Below are positions 26,309 through 49,811 of a stretch of 64,000 bases of DNA, piece by piece. Origin of the DNA: Apostichopus japonicus (Eukaryota; Echinodermata; Holothuroidea; Aspidochirotida; Stichopodidae). Position numbers and translations under genes: made by a program. The notes below the pieces were generated by a model. It saw only the letters and a program-made list of their open reading frames with translations, was not told the DNA's origin and searched no databases. Every line of letters starts with the position of its first letter. Position 1 is the stretch's first letter. The DNA lies in NCBI RefSeq assembly GCF_037975245.1, contig NC_092562.1:4206001-4270000 (forward strand), given 5' to 3'.

Positions 26309-27860
26309 TTTTTTTTTATTTTTTATTTTTTATATCTATATCTTCTGTATTTATTTATGTGTTCTTATTGTTATATTTTGTATGTTTTATATGTGCAGGG
26401 ATCCTGGGGAGAACACTGGTTTACCAGTGACAGGACCCCTGGTTACGAATAAAGTTAATAAAAAAAAAATAATAAAAGTGTGGCGCTGGTGATAAAATTG
26501 GTGGCGCAGTTGCTCTTTCAGTAATTATAACAGACTTCATAGATCTTCGTCATTTTGTTGACAAATATGTAAGTAATTTCTTGCACACGGGTCATTTTGG
26601 AGAGAAAATAACTGTAGCTTCGTACTTTTTGGTGAAATTTGGCTCTTCCTGTAGTTTTTCATGGTGAAATCGTGTGTTTCTTAGGGGTGTCCGATCTTCG
26701 CAATATGCCAAACTTCGCACTACTGACTATACTTAGCAACATATTTCCATTTTGGACGTTCCAAACGAACCAGTACATGGTGAGAATTCTTGTGTACAAT
26801 TTATCACGTACAAGTTGATTGACTCAGCTCTTACAAGAAGTTGGTACTGATGTGGCAGTCAAAAGTTTTTGTATGACTTAATTTGGGCCTAGCCTAGGCC
26901 CTATAGGGATTTGAATTTGTAGGCCTAGAGAATCACATCAGTTTTCCTCAAAAAACAAGATCATTGTTCATGAAGTAAATAGTGAAGAAGAAAATTTCTA
27001 ATATTTAGTACATAAATGTGTATAGGCTAATCATAAAGTTTAACCCAGTTTCAACAGTGTACAGAACTCATGGTACTACTTTCAGACTAGGCATTTCAAC
27101 TGCCTGCATTTACAAAGGGTGCCAGCAATGCCCTTAACAACACCAACAGTAAGTTATCTGATTGATAAAATCATAACAGAGTTTGGGATAATATTGAGCT
27201 ATTCACTTTGCTAGCATATTGAAGGGAACTTCTTTCTCTTCTCTCTCATCTGTACAGTTTTGAAGCAGAGGAGGCAGTTCAAACACAGCCGCTTACTGCT
27301 AAGTTGAACACTTCAACCCCTTCCCAGACTGCAACAATTGTCAAGGAGGAACAGTAAGTTGCTACTATAAATATCACATTTGTATTATGTACAGTAGTTC
27401 TTCAACTGTGCGTACCAAAAAAGATCTACTTTGCATCTCTTCATGCAAAGTGAGTTGTTGTTCAGTGTCTTGTCTTCCGTGCAAAGTGTTTCTAATGGTA
27501 TAGGTACCTGAAATAAAAGTTGCAACTATTGAATCCAATGGAATAGATGTCAAGTAATAATTTTCTTTATTTGCCGTCAGCTTTCAGGAAAGGTATATAT
27601 TAAGATTTAATTGCCCTGGTCGTAGTCTAGGACTTCCTGTGCGGCGTAAACAAGCAGTACTCCTTGTGACTGACTAATGTACTAAGTTTCCATAGTTAAC
27701 ATGTTTATCTTGCAGTGACTATGGGTCAGATGTATCGGACATCAGCACGTTAACTTGCCCGTCACCCGCCTGCAGTCCGTCCTCGTATCCTTCATCTAGT
27801 AAAGAAACAAAAGGAGAACCAAGCAGTCCTTCAGTTGTTGCTGTTGTAGACTGTAACTGA
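24549..27860 (+). CDS. unrecognised three-exon gene, 146-residue basic/Ser-Pro-rich protein
   Basis: I do not recognise this gene. Exons: 24549-24748, 27258-27353 and 27716-27860 (stop 27858). All junctions are GT-AG, both introns are phase 2, and the joined frame is open over 441 nt. The start chosen is the first ATG, followed by MEGERKRVHK. Residues ~1-35 are strongly basic and nuclear-signal-like. Residues ~36-70 form a probable small domain (RLGEHLKRWNRLKQEHGVST, then DIDMAKILLDSFEAEE) of the loose pattern RW..L+...G..TD...A..LLD.(F/Y)E. From memory, this pattern occurs near the N-terminus of several invertebrate zinc-finger or transposon-derived proteins. The remainder is acidic and Ser/Pro/Thr-rich, so probably disordered. 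A nuclear or DNA-associated role is only a guess. Intron 1 contains a foldback element with a LINE insert. An alternative 3' end may use exons at 28671 and 29390. Confidence 0.6.
24992..26733. mobile_element. foldback element with ~372-bp inverted-repeat arms, interrupted by a LINE
   Basis: The left arm (24992-25363) starts agtatagtcagtagtgcgaa and is closely matched in inverted orientation by the right arm (25505-25625 plus 26482-26733, 373 bp once the LINE is removed). The spacer is about 140 bp. The motif gaagttcggaca recurs at the ends, inside the arms and in the spacer. No transposase ORF is present. I could not fix a target-site duplication. The whole element sits in intron 1 of the gene at 24549-27860, so a transcript of that gene could form a long hairpin. 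Confidence 0.85.
25626..26476 (+). mobile_element. 5'-truncated LINE (C-terminal end of reverse transcriptase), inserted in the foldback right arm
   Basis: The frame is open to the stop just before 26257 and encodes the tail of a non-LTR retrotransposon polyprotein: YLGVLLDSTLTFKDHL, then a thumb-like region with YNSLISPHFDYAGCTW, typical of Jockey/CR1-type reverse transcriptases after the YxDD motif. The catalytic core is missing. A low-complexity (ta)n/T-rich stretch (26277-26335) follows, then an AATAAA and an A-rich tail ending at 26476. AGTGT flanks both sides (25621-25625 and 26477-26481), and the uninterrupted left arm shows the pre-insertion sequence cacagtgtggcgctgg. This is a dead copy; the clade is not determined. 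Confidence 0.85.
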
Positions 27861-28670
27861 TAACGTTCCACCACCAATATTTTGGTGGTCTTTGGTAAAA
27901 AGTTTCCGCAGTGCATTTTTTCTCGGTGAGTACTTGAGCTACCTTACACGATTGTGTCCTTGAAAATTTTGTTAAAAGAATGGAATCAACAGTGACTCTT
28001 ACAGTATATTACATTTTACACATGTAGTAAAGATTGTTGAGGGTGCTATAAATCTTGCTGACAACAAAGCAGTAGTATTTGCCGGATATTGAAAGATACA
28101 CAGATCTGAGACAGGCAAAGGACCAAAGGTTGTAACATGTTTTTAGCCAGCTCACCTTACTCTCCCCGCCTCCCCATCCGTTCTCACGAAGCCTTTGCTT
28201 CCTTAGAATTTAGTGAAGTTTTAATCTTCACAAGAGGAAAACATGGCATGTACTGTAAGCCTAGATTTACTAATCGCAATCAATTTGAACTGGCACATTA
28301 ATTTAGCTTGCAGGATTAAGGGTCCAGGGACAATACATACTGATGAATCATATTGCCTCACTTTAGCATGGCCCTCAGCACTGTGAGGGCCATGGTCCCG
28401 GACACTTTCAGGGACATGGCCCACAATAGTTTTCAAACAAGGATTTTCACCTGACCACAGGTGTCATTTTCAGCAACACTGAACATTGTTCTGACCTCTC
28501 TGTCCCCCGCCCCCCCTCTTCCCATCCACCCTTTATCAATCCCAAACCATCATTAAGTCCCCCCTGTTTCGTAACTTTCACATTTTTGTTTTAAAATTCC
28601 ATTCCTCTCATTCAGAGTCCTAAATTTTGTCATTGCAGTGCCAGTTGATGTAGTTCACTTTTTAACTCAG

Positions 28671-29482
28671 GAAAATGTGGCAGGGAGGACGAAGCTTGCT
28701 ACAACTGTGCTGGGACAGATGTAAGTAGTCCAGGCTACCTTCAAATGAGGCTCTAGATGTTGCTTGCAAGATTGAATTACCGGCATAACAAAGGGTTAAG
28801 ATGAAAGCGGAAGATTCTGTGAGCAGCTGTTGTAAGTGTCCTTTTTGTTCCTTTATAGTTGCTGTTTCTTTGTTCTGCATAACTTGTCCTTATTGATTAT
28901 TAGTTATGTGTTTTTAGAAGAGATTCCATGTACGACTAATACAGGCATTTAAAGAATCTTCAAGTGGTTTCATTGCTGGATGCTAAAATATTTATTGTAT
29001 TGAAAGTATTTGTATATATTTTGTTGTGGTATCACCCCATTAACGAATGACTTACCCTGAATACTAAGAGTGATTCACCAAAGGAATACATGGTTTAGGT
29101 TCAGTTTATGTTTTCAAAATTGTTTTTGGTTTTCTGGATTTTTGCATTTTTGCATTTATAATATATGATATCTGCAATATTTACTCATTTAAGGCAGTGT
29201 TACCCAATTAAATGTGCTTTTCTAAGTCATCTAGAGTTGATATCAAGTATCGTGCTTGTCTAAGTCATCTGGAGTTGATATCAAGTATTGTGATTACAAG
29301 TCTAAGTCATCTGGAGTTGAAATCAAGTAATGTACTCTGAAAATCATATGATGCTGAGATAAAATCACCTATTTTGTCTTCAAATTTAGATCCACCAGGA
29401 GATGTATCTTGGCATGGAGGTAGAGGCATACTTAAATATCCATACCAAGTTCTACCTCTCCAAGCTGTGCTCTGAAGGTTGA
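28671..29482 (+). CDS. possible alternative terminal exons of the 24549-27860 gene
   Basis: Two candidate exons lie downstream: 28671-28720 (after tttttaactcag, before gtaagtag) and 29390-29482 (after tcttcaaatttag, ending in TGA). Joined to a weak internal donor at 27798/27799 (tcatcta|gtaaag) of exon 3, they stay in frame. They would replace the last ~20 residues by RKCGREDEACYNCAGTD followed by IHQEMYLGMEVEAYLNIHTK and a short tail. The Cys-rich start and the regular composition look protein-like, but both segments are short enough to be open by chance. I do not recognise the peptide. Confidence 0.3.
29223..29336. repeat. three-copy tandem repeat, ~40-bp unit
   Basis: The unit tctaagtcatctggagttga, followed by tatcaagta and a variable spacer, occurs three times in a row. 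Confidence 0.85.
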
Positions 29483-29904
29483 AAATGGTCTGGGCTGGAG
29501 ATTAATCAAGAAAGCTGGTACCTCATTTAATGCATCACCAACAGCTGCTGAATTGATGGTCCCAACATCAGATGTGATGTGATCAAGGATGATACCTTAT
29601 TGAAATAATCAAAGCTACTCAAAGCTGAGCTCTCCTGACAATCATTCTGAAGAGATGGCATTTAATAGTCCATTGATGTTTGACAAATTTTTCAGTTTTC
29701 ATGTTATGATGATTAATTTACTTGATGTTATCTGAGATAATACCATCATTTGTGTTCTCGTATATAATATCATAAAGTCTACGACGATGATGAAGTTTAG
29801 TTTGTTGGTTTATTTGATTACAGTCCTCCAGACTTTCACGAACTCACACCTCTCTAACCATATCAACAACTCTCTTAGGATTCATGAAATGAATAAATCG
29901 TTGA

Positions 29905-30004
29905 TGATATTATTATTATTATTATAATAATAATTGTTATTATAATAATTATTATTATTATTATTATTATTATAATTATTATAATTATAATTGTTATTAT
30001 AATA

Positions 30005-30066
<62 letters not shown>
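29905..30066. repeat. ATT/AAT trinucleotide microsatellite
   Basis: An imperfect (tta)n tract that includes self-complementary aataat/attatt switches in its first half and becomes a pure (att)n run from about 30003. Confidence 0.97.
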
Positions 30067-30068
<2 letters not shown>

Positions 30069-31049
30069 GATGCAATGAACCTGCAACCCTTATTTATTGA
30101 TTTCAGGACTGTAGGTTCATCTCAAATTGTTCCTTAAAGTTTTCATTTAATTTGGGAGAATAGTTTAGGACTTTGAAGGAGGAAAACATCCTTTGGGGTT
30201 AGATTAAGAGTTCTGAGGATTACCAGCCAGTTGGATTGTTTTGTATTTTATGTTTGTATTTCTTTGTTATTCTGAAAGTTTATTAATTATAGTTTGATGA
30301 ATTAATGTTCTATGATTTATATTGTCTTCAATTAAAGTCTCAGTGACCTTGCCCATACTTGAAAGTACTGCTGACATGACCAGAACTTATACAGATAATC
30401 TGGTGGCTGAAGATGATTGCTGAACATTTTCTGAATCTTTACACGAAAACCACATCCGAATATCACTGTGTACAGCCAAATTTTTTTAAGTTTTGTGATA
30501 TTTTTTAAATGCCCCTGGCAAAAACAGCATCGATGATGTCATCAGGGCAAACCAGCCCCAAAATTTTCTGAGCTTTTTCCTTATAATTTGTCAATCATTT
30601 ATCCACAGAGGAAACAAAATATTTCTTTAAAAGAAATGTTTTGATGAAATTCTTTGCACAGAGAACTTTGACAGCTTTGCAAATATTCAAAATGTATCAG
30701 GTTTCAATGATAAATCAACAAGAAGATTATTGTAGCCTAATATAAGTTTTTAAGCATTGGCCAGATGACATTACAGACCCCCTACTGTGATCCAACTTCC
30801 TGGAGTAGTTGAAGGTTTAGCAAATTAAAATAGGTTACATTCAAGCAAAACTACTTTGAGTTAGGGGCAGGATATTGGGGTGGGTTTTCAACTTGTGGTG
30901 TGAAATATTTTACCCTTTAATATAAGTTTCACATTGTCTGTCACCAGAAAAACCATTCTTGCAATGTATTCTCTTCATAATATAGCTGAATCACCAGTTG
31001 CTGTACACATACAGTACATTATGACATGAAAGGAAGCATGACACTCTAA

Positions 31050-31116
31050 GGAGTGATAGCTCAGTGGTTAACTCTGTAGCCTTTCAATCATAAGGTCCCC
31101 GGTTTCAGTCCCTCCA
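31050..31116 (+). repeat. tRNA-derived SINE head or tRNA pseudogene
   Basis: The stretch reads ggagtgatagctcagtggtt (box A region), then ggtccccggtttcagtcc (box B region) and ctcc, with near-complementary 7-base ends (GGAGTGA against TCCCTCC, one mismatch). The anticodon arm does not pair properly into a 5-bp stem with a 7-base loop, so it is not a convincing functional tRNA. A SINE body may continue to about 31300. Confidence 0.55.
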
Positions 31117-31844
31117 AGATTAATGTATGTCGTCCTGTTACAGAGTTGTTGATAATTTACAATTCATAATCATGGACGTTAAATATGAATCTAAGAGACT
31201 GACTTTGGTCAGCTTGCGGCTTTGATCAGCCAACGAGGCTTCTTCGCGAGTTTCTGCTTGCAGGAGGATCTAAATACAAACATTCATACAATACACTCAA
31301 ACTCAGCACAGTTCCCATCCCAAATAAGTATTTCAAGTTTTCAATGGAAACAAAGGAAAAAGAGATCTATGCTATGATGATGGTTTGCGTGTGTGTGTAT
31401 GTGAAGACCTTTTCTTGTGAACACAAAAAAAGTAAACAATCGTTTAAATTTATACTTTGCATGTTGTTTCACCTAAGTAATTAAAAGAGTCCTGTTGTTT
31501 CCCCCAGTCTTCATAAAAAAGCAAAGCTTTGATGAATTTCATGGTACTTGGCACGTGGATACCTCATTGTGGTTGGAAGAATACTATTTTATGAATTCCG
31601 ATCAACTTGCTTGTAGCAAACGGCCTGCCATAGAACCGAGTATACCGCGGAGAATACGATTGTTGTTAACGTTCTACAACTAATTGAGCACGACATGTAG
31701 TCTATGGCGGAGTTATGTCACTATGCCTTCCCTTGTATCACCCACACTGTTATTTTCACAGTTAAAGCAAATGGACGTTTCCAGTGATCATGTCAACAAA
31801 ATACAGTAAACCATTTTACCAAGTTTATATCTTCCGACTTCGTT

Positions 31845-43992
<12,148 letters not shown>

Positions 43993-44186
43993 GTAAGTCA
44001 TAAATAAGGAAAACAAGGGATGGTTTAATATGAAGATTTGGATTACACCATGAAGCTGGCTATGCAACTCTCAAGCACTGGAAGCATTTATCTTCTATCT
44101 GTCATGCCCAATCGCTGTTGTGCATTAAACCATAGTCAAGGTGTGGAGGAAAAAAGAGGGTGGGTTGGGAAGGGGGCTGATGTGGC

Positions 44187-44956
44187 CAGGGGCATAACAA
44201 GCGGGGGGGTGTGGGGGAGTGTCACACCCCCCCAATAATTTGGTCGCTGTCGGCAAATTTTGGGTCTGTCGGCAAAAGGAGAAAAGGTGAAGAGAGCGGA
44301 AGGGGAAGAAAGAAGGAAAGCTGAATAGAGAAAAGGAGAACGGGAGCTTCTTCAGTGCCAAATTTGACTTAAAATATGCACCAGATTGCATCTAAGGACG
44401 TTTCAAAACTAAAAATTTTCCAAAGGGGAGGGGTAGACCCCCTACCCTTAGACCCCTCCCCCATTTCAGTCACCACTTCCAGATCCGTCGTCAAATCAAA
44501 TTTGACTTAAAATATGCACCAGATTGCATCTAAGGACGTTTCAAAACTAAAAATTTTCCAAAGGGGAGGGGGACACCCCCTACCCTTAGACCCCTCCCCC
44601 ATTTCAGTCACCACTTCCAGATCCGTCGTCAAATCAAATTTGACTTAAAATATGCACCAGATTGCATCTAAGGACGTTTCAAAACTAAAAATTTTCCAAA
44701 GGGGAGGGGGACACCCCCTCCCCTTAGACCCCTCCCCCATTTCAGTCACCACTTCCAGATCCGTCGGCAAATCAAATTTTACTTAAAATATACACCAGAT
44801 TGCATCTAAGGACGTTTCAAAACTAAAAAATATCCAAAGGGGAGGGGACACCCCCTCCCCTTAGACCCCTCCCCCATTTCAGTCACCACTTCCAGATCCG
44901 TCGGCAAATCAAATTCTCCACACCCCCCCAACAAAAAACCCTTCGCTACGCCCCTG
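44187..44956. mobile_element. hAT-type non-autonomous element with four internal 140-bp tandem repeats
   Basis: The left end CAGGGGCATAACAAGCGGGG and the right end CTTCGCTACGCCCCTG are inverted copies with a few mismatches. GATGTGGC flanks both sides (44179-44186 and 44957-44964), an exact 8-bp duplication. From about 44363 to 44915 a unit of ~140 bp (aaatttgacttaaaatatgc ... cagatccgtcgtcaaatc) is repeated four times, each with the G/C hairpin core at about 44421, 44561, 44700 and 44838. No ORF. It lies just downstream of the last visible RAD54L exon. Confidence 0.92.
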
Positions 44957-44964
44957 GATGTGGC

Positions 44965-45553
44965 TAGATTATATAGAGAAGAAAATACAGTATTAGCAAA
45001 GGAACCTTCCAGACAATTTTTTGATCTTTTTTTTCTAACTAAAATTCTACCAGTATCACAAATAACGTTGTTAATTGTAGTATATTTTTTAGGTTGGATT
45101 AGTGTTTGATTCAAATGTAAATAGTCATTTGCATTATACACATAATTTAAACCTGTACAAAAGTCACAACAGAACACCTACACCAGAAGTTTATTGAAAA
45201 ACGTTCAATAACTCACGTTCTGTTATTTTACAATTATGAAAAGAGCATATGGTAACCCGTTTTTGTCTTCCAAATCCTTATTGCTGCACTTGGCGTAGCT
45301 CCTGGGTGTAGCTCGGAAATCTCATGCTTCACAGTCATGAGTTAAGTCAACTCAGCACTCTAAACTATACCCCAGAAGTTTCTTTTTTTCAGAAATGGTC
45401 TTTCGCTTTCAAGTCCATTTCAATTCAGTCTACTTAATTCTTCGATCTGAAGTAATTGATACCAACAGAAAACTGAACATGATATGAACTATTAACATTA
45501 TGGAATAAGAACCTGTTCCTTTCTTCGTGGCATACGAATTATACAGTGTTCAA
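44965..45553. other. 3' flank of GPCR copy A
   Basis: From about 45230 on, this is a diverged copy of the module that follows every receptor gene in the array (gaaaagagcatatggtaacc, ctggtgtagctcggaaatc-like, tttcgctttcaagtccattt). No coding exon on the + strand, and in particular no missing RAD54L exon, is visible. Confidence 0.5.
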
Positions 45554-47222
45554 TCAGGGAGTCGTTAGTACTTCGTGGTCCAATGTAACATGTGTGCTCA
45601 TTTTCACATCATGAGAATGTGCTTGTTGAGAAGCCGCCATCCATTTATAAGCCGGTTGAGGAATTTCACTCCATCGACGTAAAATGATGGATTTAAAGAC
45701 TTGTCTAAAGTGGGGATGTTTCACACCGTAAATGATAGGATTCAAGCAACTGTTACAAGCCACGATTATCGTCGTGTGTAGAATTACGTAATACGGTGCG
45801 TTGACGATTTCGCCGATGATGTGTGGGCTAAGACACACCAGGTAAATCACAAGGACAAGGAATAGATTTCTGTTGATAGCCAAATGGTTTGGAGCTATTT
45901 CTCTCGTCTTGGACTTGTCCGTTTTAGGCACTGCACTTCTGGGAAGGAAAATATAATGAAGATATTTGTATCGTGAAAATGTTCATGTGTTTGATGAGCA
46001 TATTGGACACTATGGCTATAAAGTTCTTTATTTGATTTATATAAACAAGTTAGACTGATTGGAAGACAGGATATGAAAACACTTCTAGCTTGTTTCTGTT
46101 GACCATTCGTGAAACGTTTGGAAAGTAAGACACTCATTCATCAGTATTGCCCCTAATATGCTAGAAGGTGAAAAAATAGTAACTCATACTTTCAGACTTT
46201 CAAGAAACATTTTTTTACATGGACACTCAGATCAATATCCCCACAGTTCATTACTCCTCAATGTCTGAGAATAATTTGGATTTTCAGGACTAACTACGTT
46301 TGAAAAACAAAAATGATTTTAGTACCCTTAAATTTTACCAGTTAAAAATGGCATCTAAATTAATTAACTTGAACAGTAATTTTTTTTTAAATGAGCTCCC
46401 GATCCTGTAAGGCTACAAAGAAAGCCTACGCATGTCAAGACTCTGATTGTAGTCTTATGCATTAGCAGCATTGATAGAAAATGTTGTTTACCTGCTACTT
46501 TGTGGATCATTTTGTGAACAAGAACGCCACTTTAGTAATGACAAATTATAGGACACCATACGTCTGTTGTGTCTACGAATGTGCAAATATATACCCACAT
46601 AGCATACAGTTACTAAGAATGGCATAGGGACAAATGCAATAACCACTAACAAATCATACAAATGAGAGTGTTCATGGTCCGTCCTCGCTCCACAAGCATG
46701 AATTTTGATGTCAAATCCAAGGTGTCCAACTCCAAACAGTAAAGGTACTAAATTCACAAGAAGGGGATAAGTCCATGACACGAAAAGCCAAATTGCGATG
46801 TTTCTGGTCCTGTACAACCTTTCATACTCCTGTTGACTTTTGGTGATTAGCACATAACGGTTAACAGCGATTGAGAAAAGTGATATGATGCTAGTTGAAG
46901 CATATATGGTTATCGCAGCAATGACGAAACCACAAATAATATCAAACTGCGGTTTGATGTAGACAACGTCTTTGACTAAAGACCAAGAAACAAACGGAAG
47001 GAATAGACAAGTCAGAAAATCAGCAATGGCGAGATTGATGACGAAAATATTTGTCTTTGTCCTTAGTTTGTGAGATAAGATGTAAGCTACAGATGTAAGG
47101 ACATTGCCGATAATTCCGGTTAGAGAGATACATAATAAAATCACAGCGTCTGCAATCCTGACTGCTTTTGGAATATACTCGGGCAATGTTGACGTGTTGG
47201 ATACTCCCACTGATTCCTCCAT
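45554..47222 (-). CDS. class A GPCR, moody/melatonin-receptor-like, array copy A
   Basis: A seven-transmembrane receptor of the rhodopsin family; the ligand is unknown. Two exons: 46492-47222 and 45554-45938, with a 553-bp phase-2 GT-AG intron falling in the third intracellular loop. The product is 371 aa. Landmarks: N-glycosylation sequon N9-T-S, TM1 GIIGN (N40), TM2 LAIAD (D68), TM3 Cys97 for the ECL2 disulfide with Cys177, NRY (121-123) in place of DRY, TM5 with P199 and P201, TM6 VCLSPH and TM7 NPIIY (310-314). NRY with NPxxY points to the moody/Tre1/GPR84 side of the melatonin-receptor-like group, but the assignment is by memory. Unique residues against the other copies include K90 (E elsewhere) and KSQQEYERLY in ICL2. 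The start ATG is conserved in copies A, C, D and E. Confidence 0.9.
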
Positions 47223-48605
47223 CTTTAAATGATAAAATGGAAAAGGATCTCGTCAGATCTGTTTAATGCGACTACTAACTTGGAACCAGAAATCAAGACG
47301 AAAAGAAATACGACCGCCTCGTAATCTCCCAAATTCGAAAAAATGAAAGAATGGATGAACAGCTGATGAAGAGTATTAAACACAATGATGCAACGAATAG
47401 GCTGGGTTCAAGTATAGCCGATGTATACATGTATGGTTTCTCTAACCTTGTGTTCACTCAAATTAAACTGAACTTCATAAATGATAAGGAAACTTCCTTT
47501 CCTATGTGGAGAATAACCCAGAAGATAAATATAACACTTAGTAAAGGGAGCTGTCTCTTATATGCCTTGATGTTACTTATCCATTCAAATATTTAATCCC
47601 CTAATTGGAACTTCAGATTCACACATAGAAATACAGAATTTTAGCAGTATGTTCCAATTAACTAAACTAGTTTCTTGAAGTGATTAAACACACTGACTTC
47701 TCTTGTTAATATACTAAAACAATGTTTTTATAGCAGGAAGTACAAAATCACCCATATTCAAAAAAAAACCTCATTAAGTATCAAATTTTGATTTATGGTT
47801 TAGGAAAATGAAAACAAGCACGAAATATAAGAAGGAACTATGAAACTGCAATAACATTTCCTTTTAAGTTCGAAGAAGTGTAGTTTCATTTCCTTACCTT
47901 TAAATAAAACTGATGTCTGACGTATGTGTAAAGCCTTTGCGCAGTTGTTTAGTTAATCTGCCAAAATGTGGACTGTTAACAACGTTAGTGTAGACATTAA
48001 TCTCAAATAACCTTTCCTTCAGTCATTTGTTCATTCATTTTATCATGTACTGCAAAGAGTAACTATGAAAAATACAGTTACACAATAATCCCATTAGAGA
48101 AAAGGAAGGAAAGAAACTATGCAGATTATGGAGCCACCTTCCAACCTACCCCTTGGATGCTCTTTGTGTTTTGTCGTTTTTTGTAGAGGTCAGAGTTAAA
48201 TTCTGAAAACATGATAACTCAAAAGTAGAGGTCGGATGGAAACCATTTGTGGTATGGGTATCCACTTAGTTTTAGAAAAGAATCCAACTGTTTTTTGTAC
48301 AGGTCAGAGGTTACAAGAAATAAAAGTCTGAAAACCTTGTATCAAAAGCATGATAAATCCAAAAGTAGAGCTTGGATGAACTTCATACTTGATTTGTTGA
48401 TCCACTTGGTTGAGCCTAATGACCAAGGCATATTGTTTTCAATGAAGGCTAGAGGTCAGCAGAAGTCAAAAGCACAATAAACAGTTAGCTTCAGCTCTCA
48501 GTTAATTATTGATAATTCTATATTATGTATTGATTGGTCTGTCAGGTTTGGTAGGAAACACATCATCGTCTCTATCTCTTCATATTTGCACTTTTTTAAA
48601 AATAT
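47223..48605. other. 5' flank of GPCR copy A and spacer of the array unit
   Basis: The DNA is homologous to the regions upstream of copies C, D and E (gaaaaggatctcgtcagatc, then gactgcctcgtaatc-like). No other gene is supported. It should contain the promoter of copy A, but no clear TATA box can be fixed. Confidence 0.5.
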
Positions 48606-48950
48606 TTGATCACAAACATGGAATTTCCTTCATTAAGAGTAAGTAAAGTACCACTCACATTCTTTCTGCTGTTTTACATTTTTGGAAAGAGCATATGTCA
48701 AGCTGTTTTTGTCTTCCAAATCCATGTTGCTGCACTTAGCACAGCTTATGGGTGTAGCCCGGAAATCCCACACTTTTTCAGAAACCCTTTTATGGTCTTT
48801 CGCTTTCAAATCGATTGCAATTCAGTCTACTTAATTCTTCGATCTGAAGTAATTGATACCAACAGAAAACTGAAAATGATATGAAATATTAACATTATGG
48901 AATAAGAACCTGTTCCTTTCTTCGTGGCATACGAATTATACAGTGTTCAA

Positions 48951-49219
48951 TCAGGGAGTCGTTACCACTAAGGGGTTCAATGTAACATGTGTGCTCGATT
49001 TCACATAAGATGCACCATCATGAGAATGTGCTTGTTGAGAGGCCCCCATCCATTTATAAGCCGGTCGAGGAATTTCACTCCATTGACGTAAAATGATGGA
49101 TTTAAAGACTTGTCTAAAGTGAGGATGTTTCACACCGTAAATGATAGGATTCAAGCAACTGTTACAAGCCACGATTATCGTCGTGTGTAGAATTACGTAA
49201 TATGGTGCGTTGACGATTT
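48951..49219 (-). pseudogene. truncated GPCR array copy B (exon 2 fragment only)
   Basis: This is the C-terminal part of the receptor from IVNAPYYVILH (start of TM7) through NPIIY to the stop. At 49219/49220 the exon breaks off: gacgattt is joined directly to tgtttttgtcttccaaatcc, which in the intact units lies in the 3' flank of the next gene. TM1-TM6, the splice acceptor and the whole first exon are gone, so no receptor can be made. Three extra codons' worth of sequence (near ataagatgc, 49006-49014) also distinguish it. It is best explained by unequal exchange or deletion between neighbouring units. Confidence 0.9.
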
Positions 49220-49406
49220 TGTTTTTGTCTTCCAAATCCATATTGCTGCACTTAGCACAGCAGTGGCATAGGAAGGTATTTTTGAGTGGGGGGATGAAGA
49301 CAAATGGCCGGCCTGGGGGAGGGGTCTAAGGGGAGGGGGTGCCCCCCTCCCCTTTGGAATTTTTTGCATTTCCAGGTGGCCTCAGATGCAATTTGGTGCA
49401 ATATAG

Positions 49407-49553
49407 TATAAGATTCACTTGGAAAGGCTATTCGGTAAAAATAAAGAGGCTTAAGAGATGGCTGCCAGTGTACGAGTCCTCTTTATTGTCAAGCGCAGTA
49501 TAAGTGGTGGCGCTATGCCAGAACCACAATACATTTATATAATATTGTGATAT
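49407..49553 (-). repeat. 3' LTR of the Gypsy element
   Basis: 147 bp, matching 53788-53934 except at two positions. In element orientation it starts atatcacaatattatataaa (a TATA-like box) and contains AATAAA in gacaataaagac. It does not have the usual TG...CA ends. The 12-base polypurine tract (minus strand of 49554-49565, ttaaaaagggag) abuts it. Confidence 0.9.
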
Positions 49554-49811
49554 CTCCCTTTTTAAGATTAATAGGTAAAGTCGGCAACATGTAAACATGA
49601 TGATAGTATACATTAATTCATGGAAGATGACTGCAAAGGATCAAGTGTTAATAAACTCATTTGTATGTAATAAAACTCACACCAAACATGTTAATGAACT
49701 ATTTATGAATCACGTACTCTGATTATTTATTATTGATTATTACTGATTATTTACTTTAACTATTGAACTAAAACTTTATGCATAACATGGTTTGAAGAGT
49801 GACAGTGATCA

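Noticed and set aside
29875-30075. Poly-isoleucine frame
   Set aside because: It is an ATT microsatellite, not a gene.
31050-31116. Functional tRNA gene
   Set aside because: A and B boxes are present but the anticodon stem-loop does not form a normal 5-bp stem with a 7-base loop, so a SINE head or pseudogene is more likely.
44038-44391. Continuation of RAD54L after exon 19
   Set aside because: Frames here do not match the expected YVRLDGT segment and run into the hAT element.
48606-48884. Plus-strand ORF of about 90 codons recurring in array units (also 57586-57852), possible antisense gene
   Set aside because: Recently duplicated DNA keeps ORFs by descent. The same frame is broken in units A and E, no domain is visible, and it lies in receptor 3' flanks.
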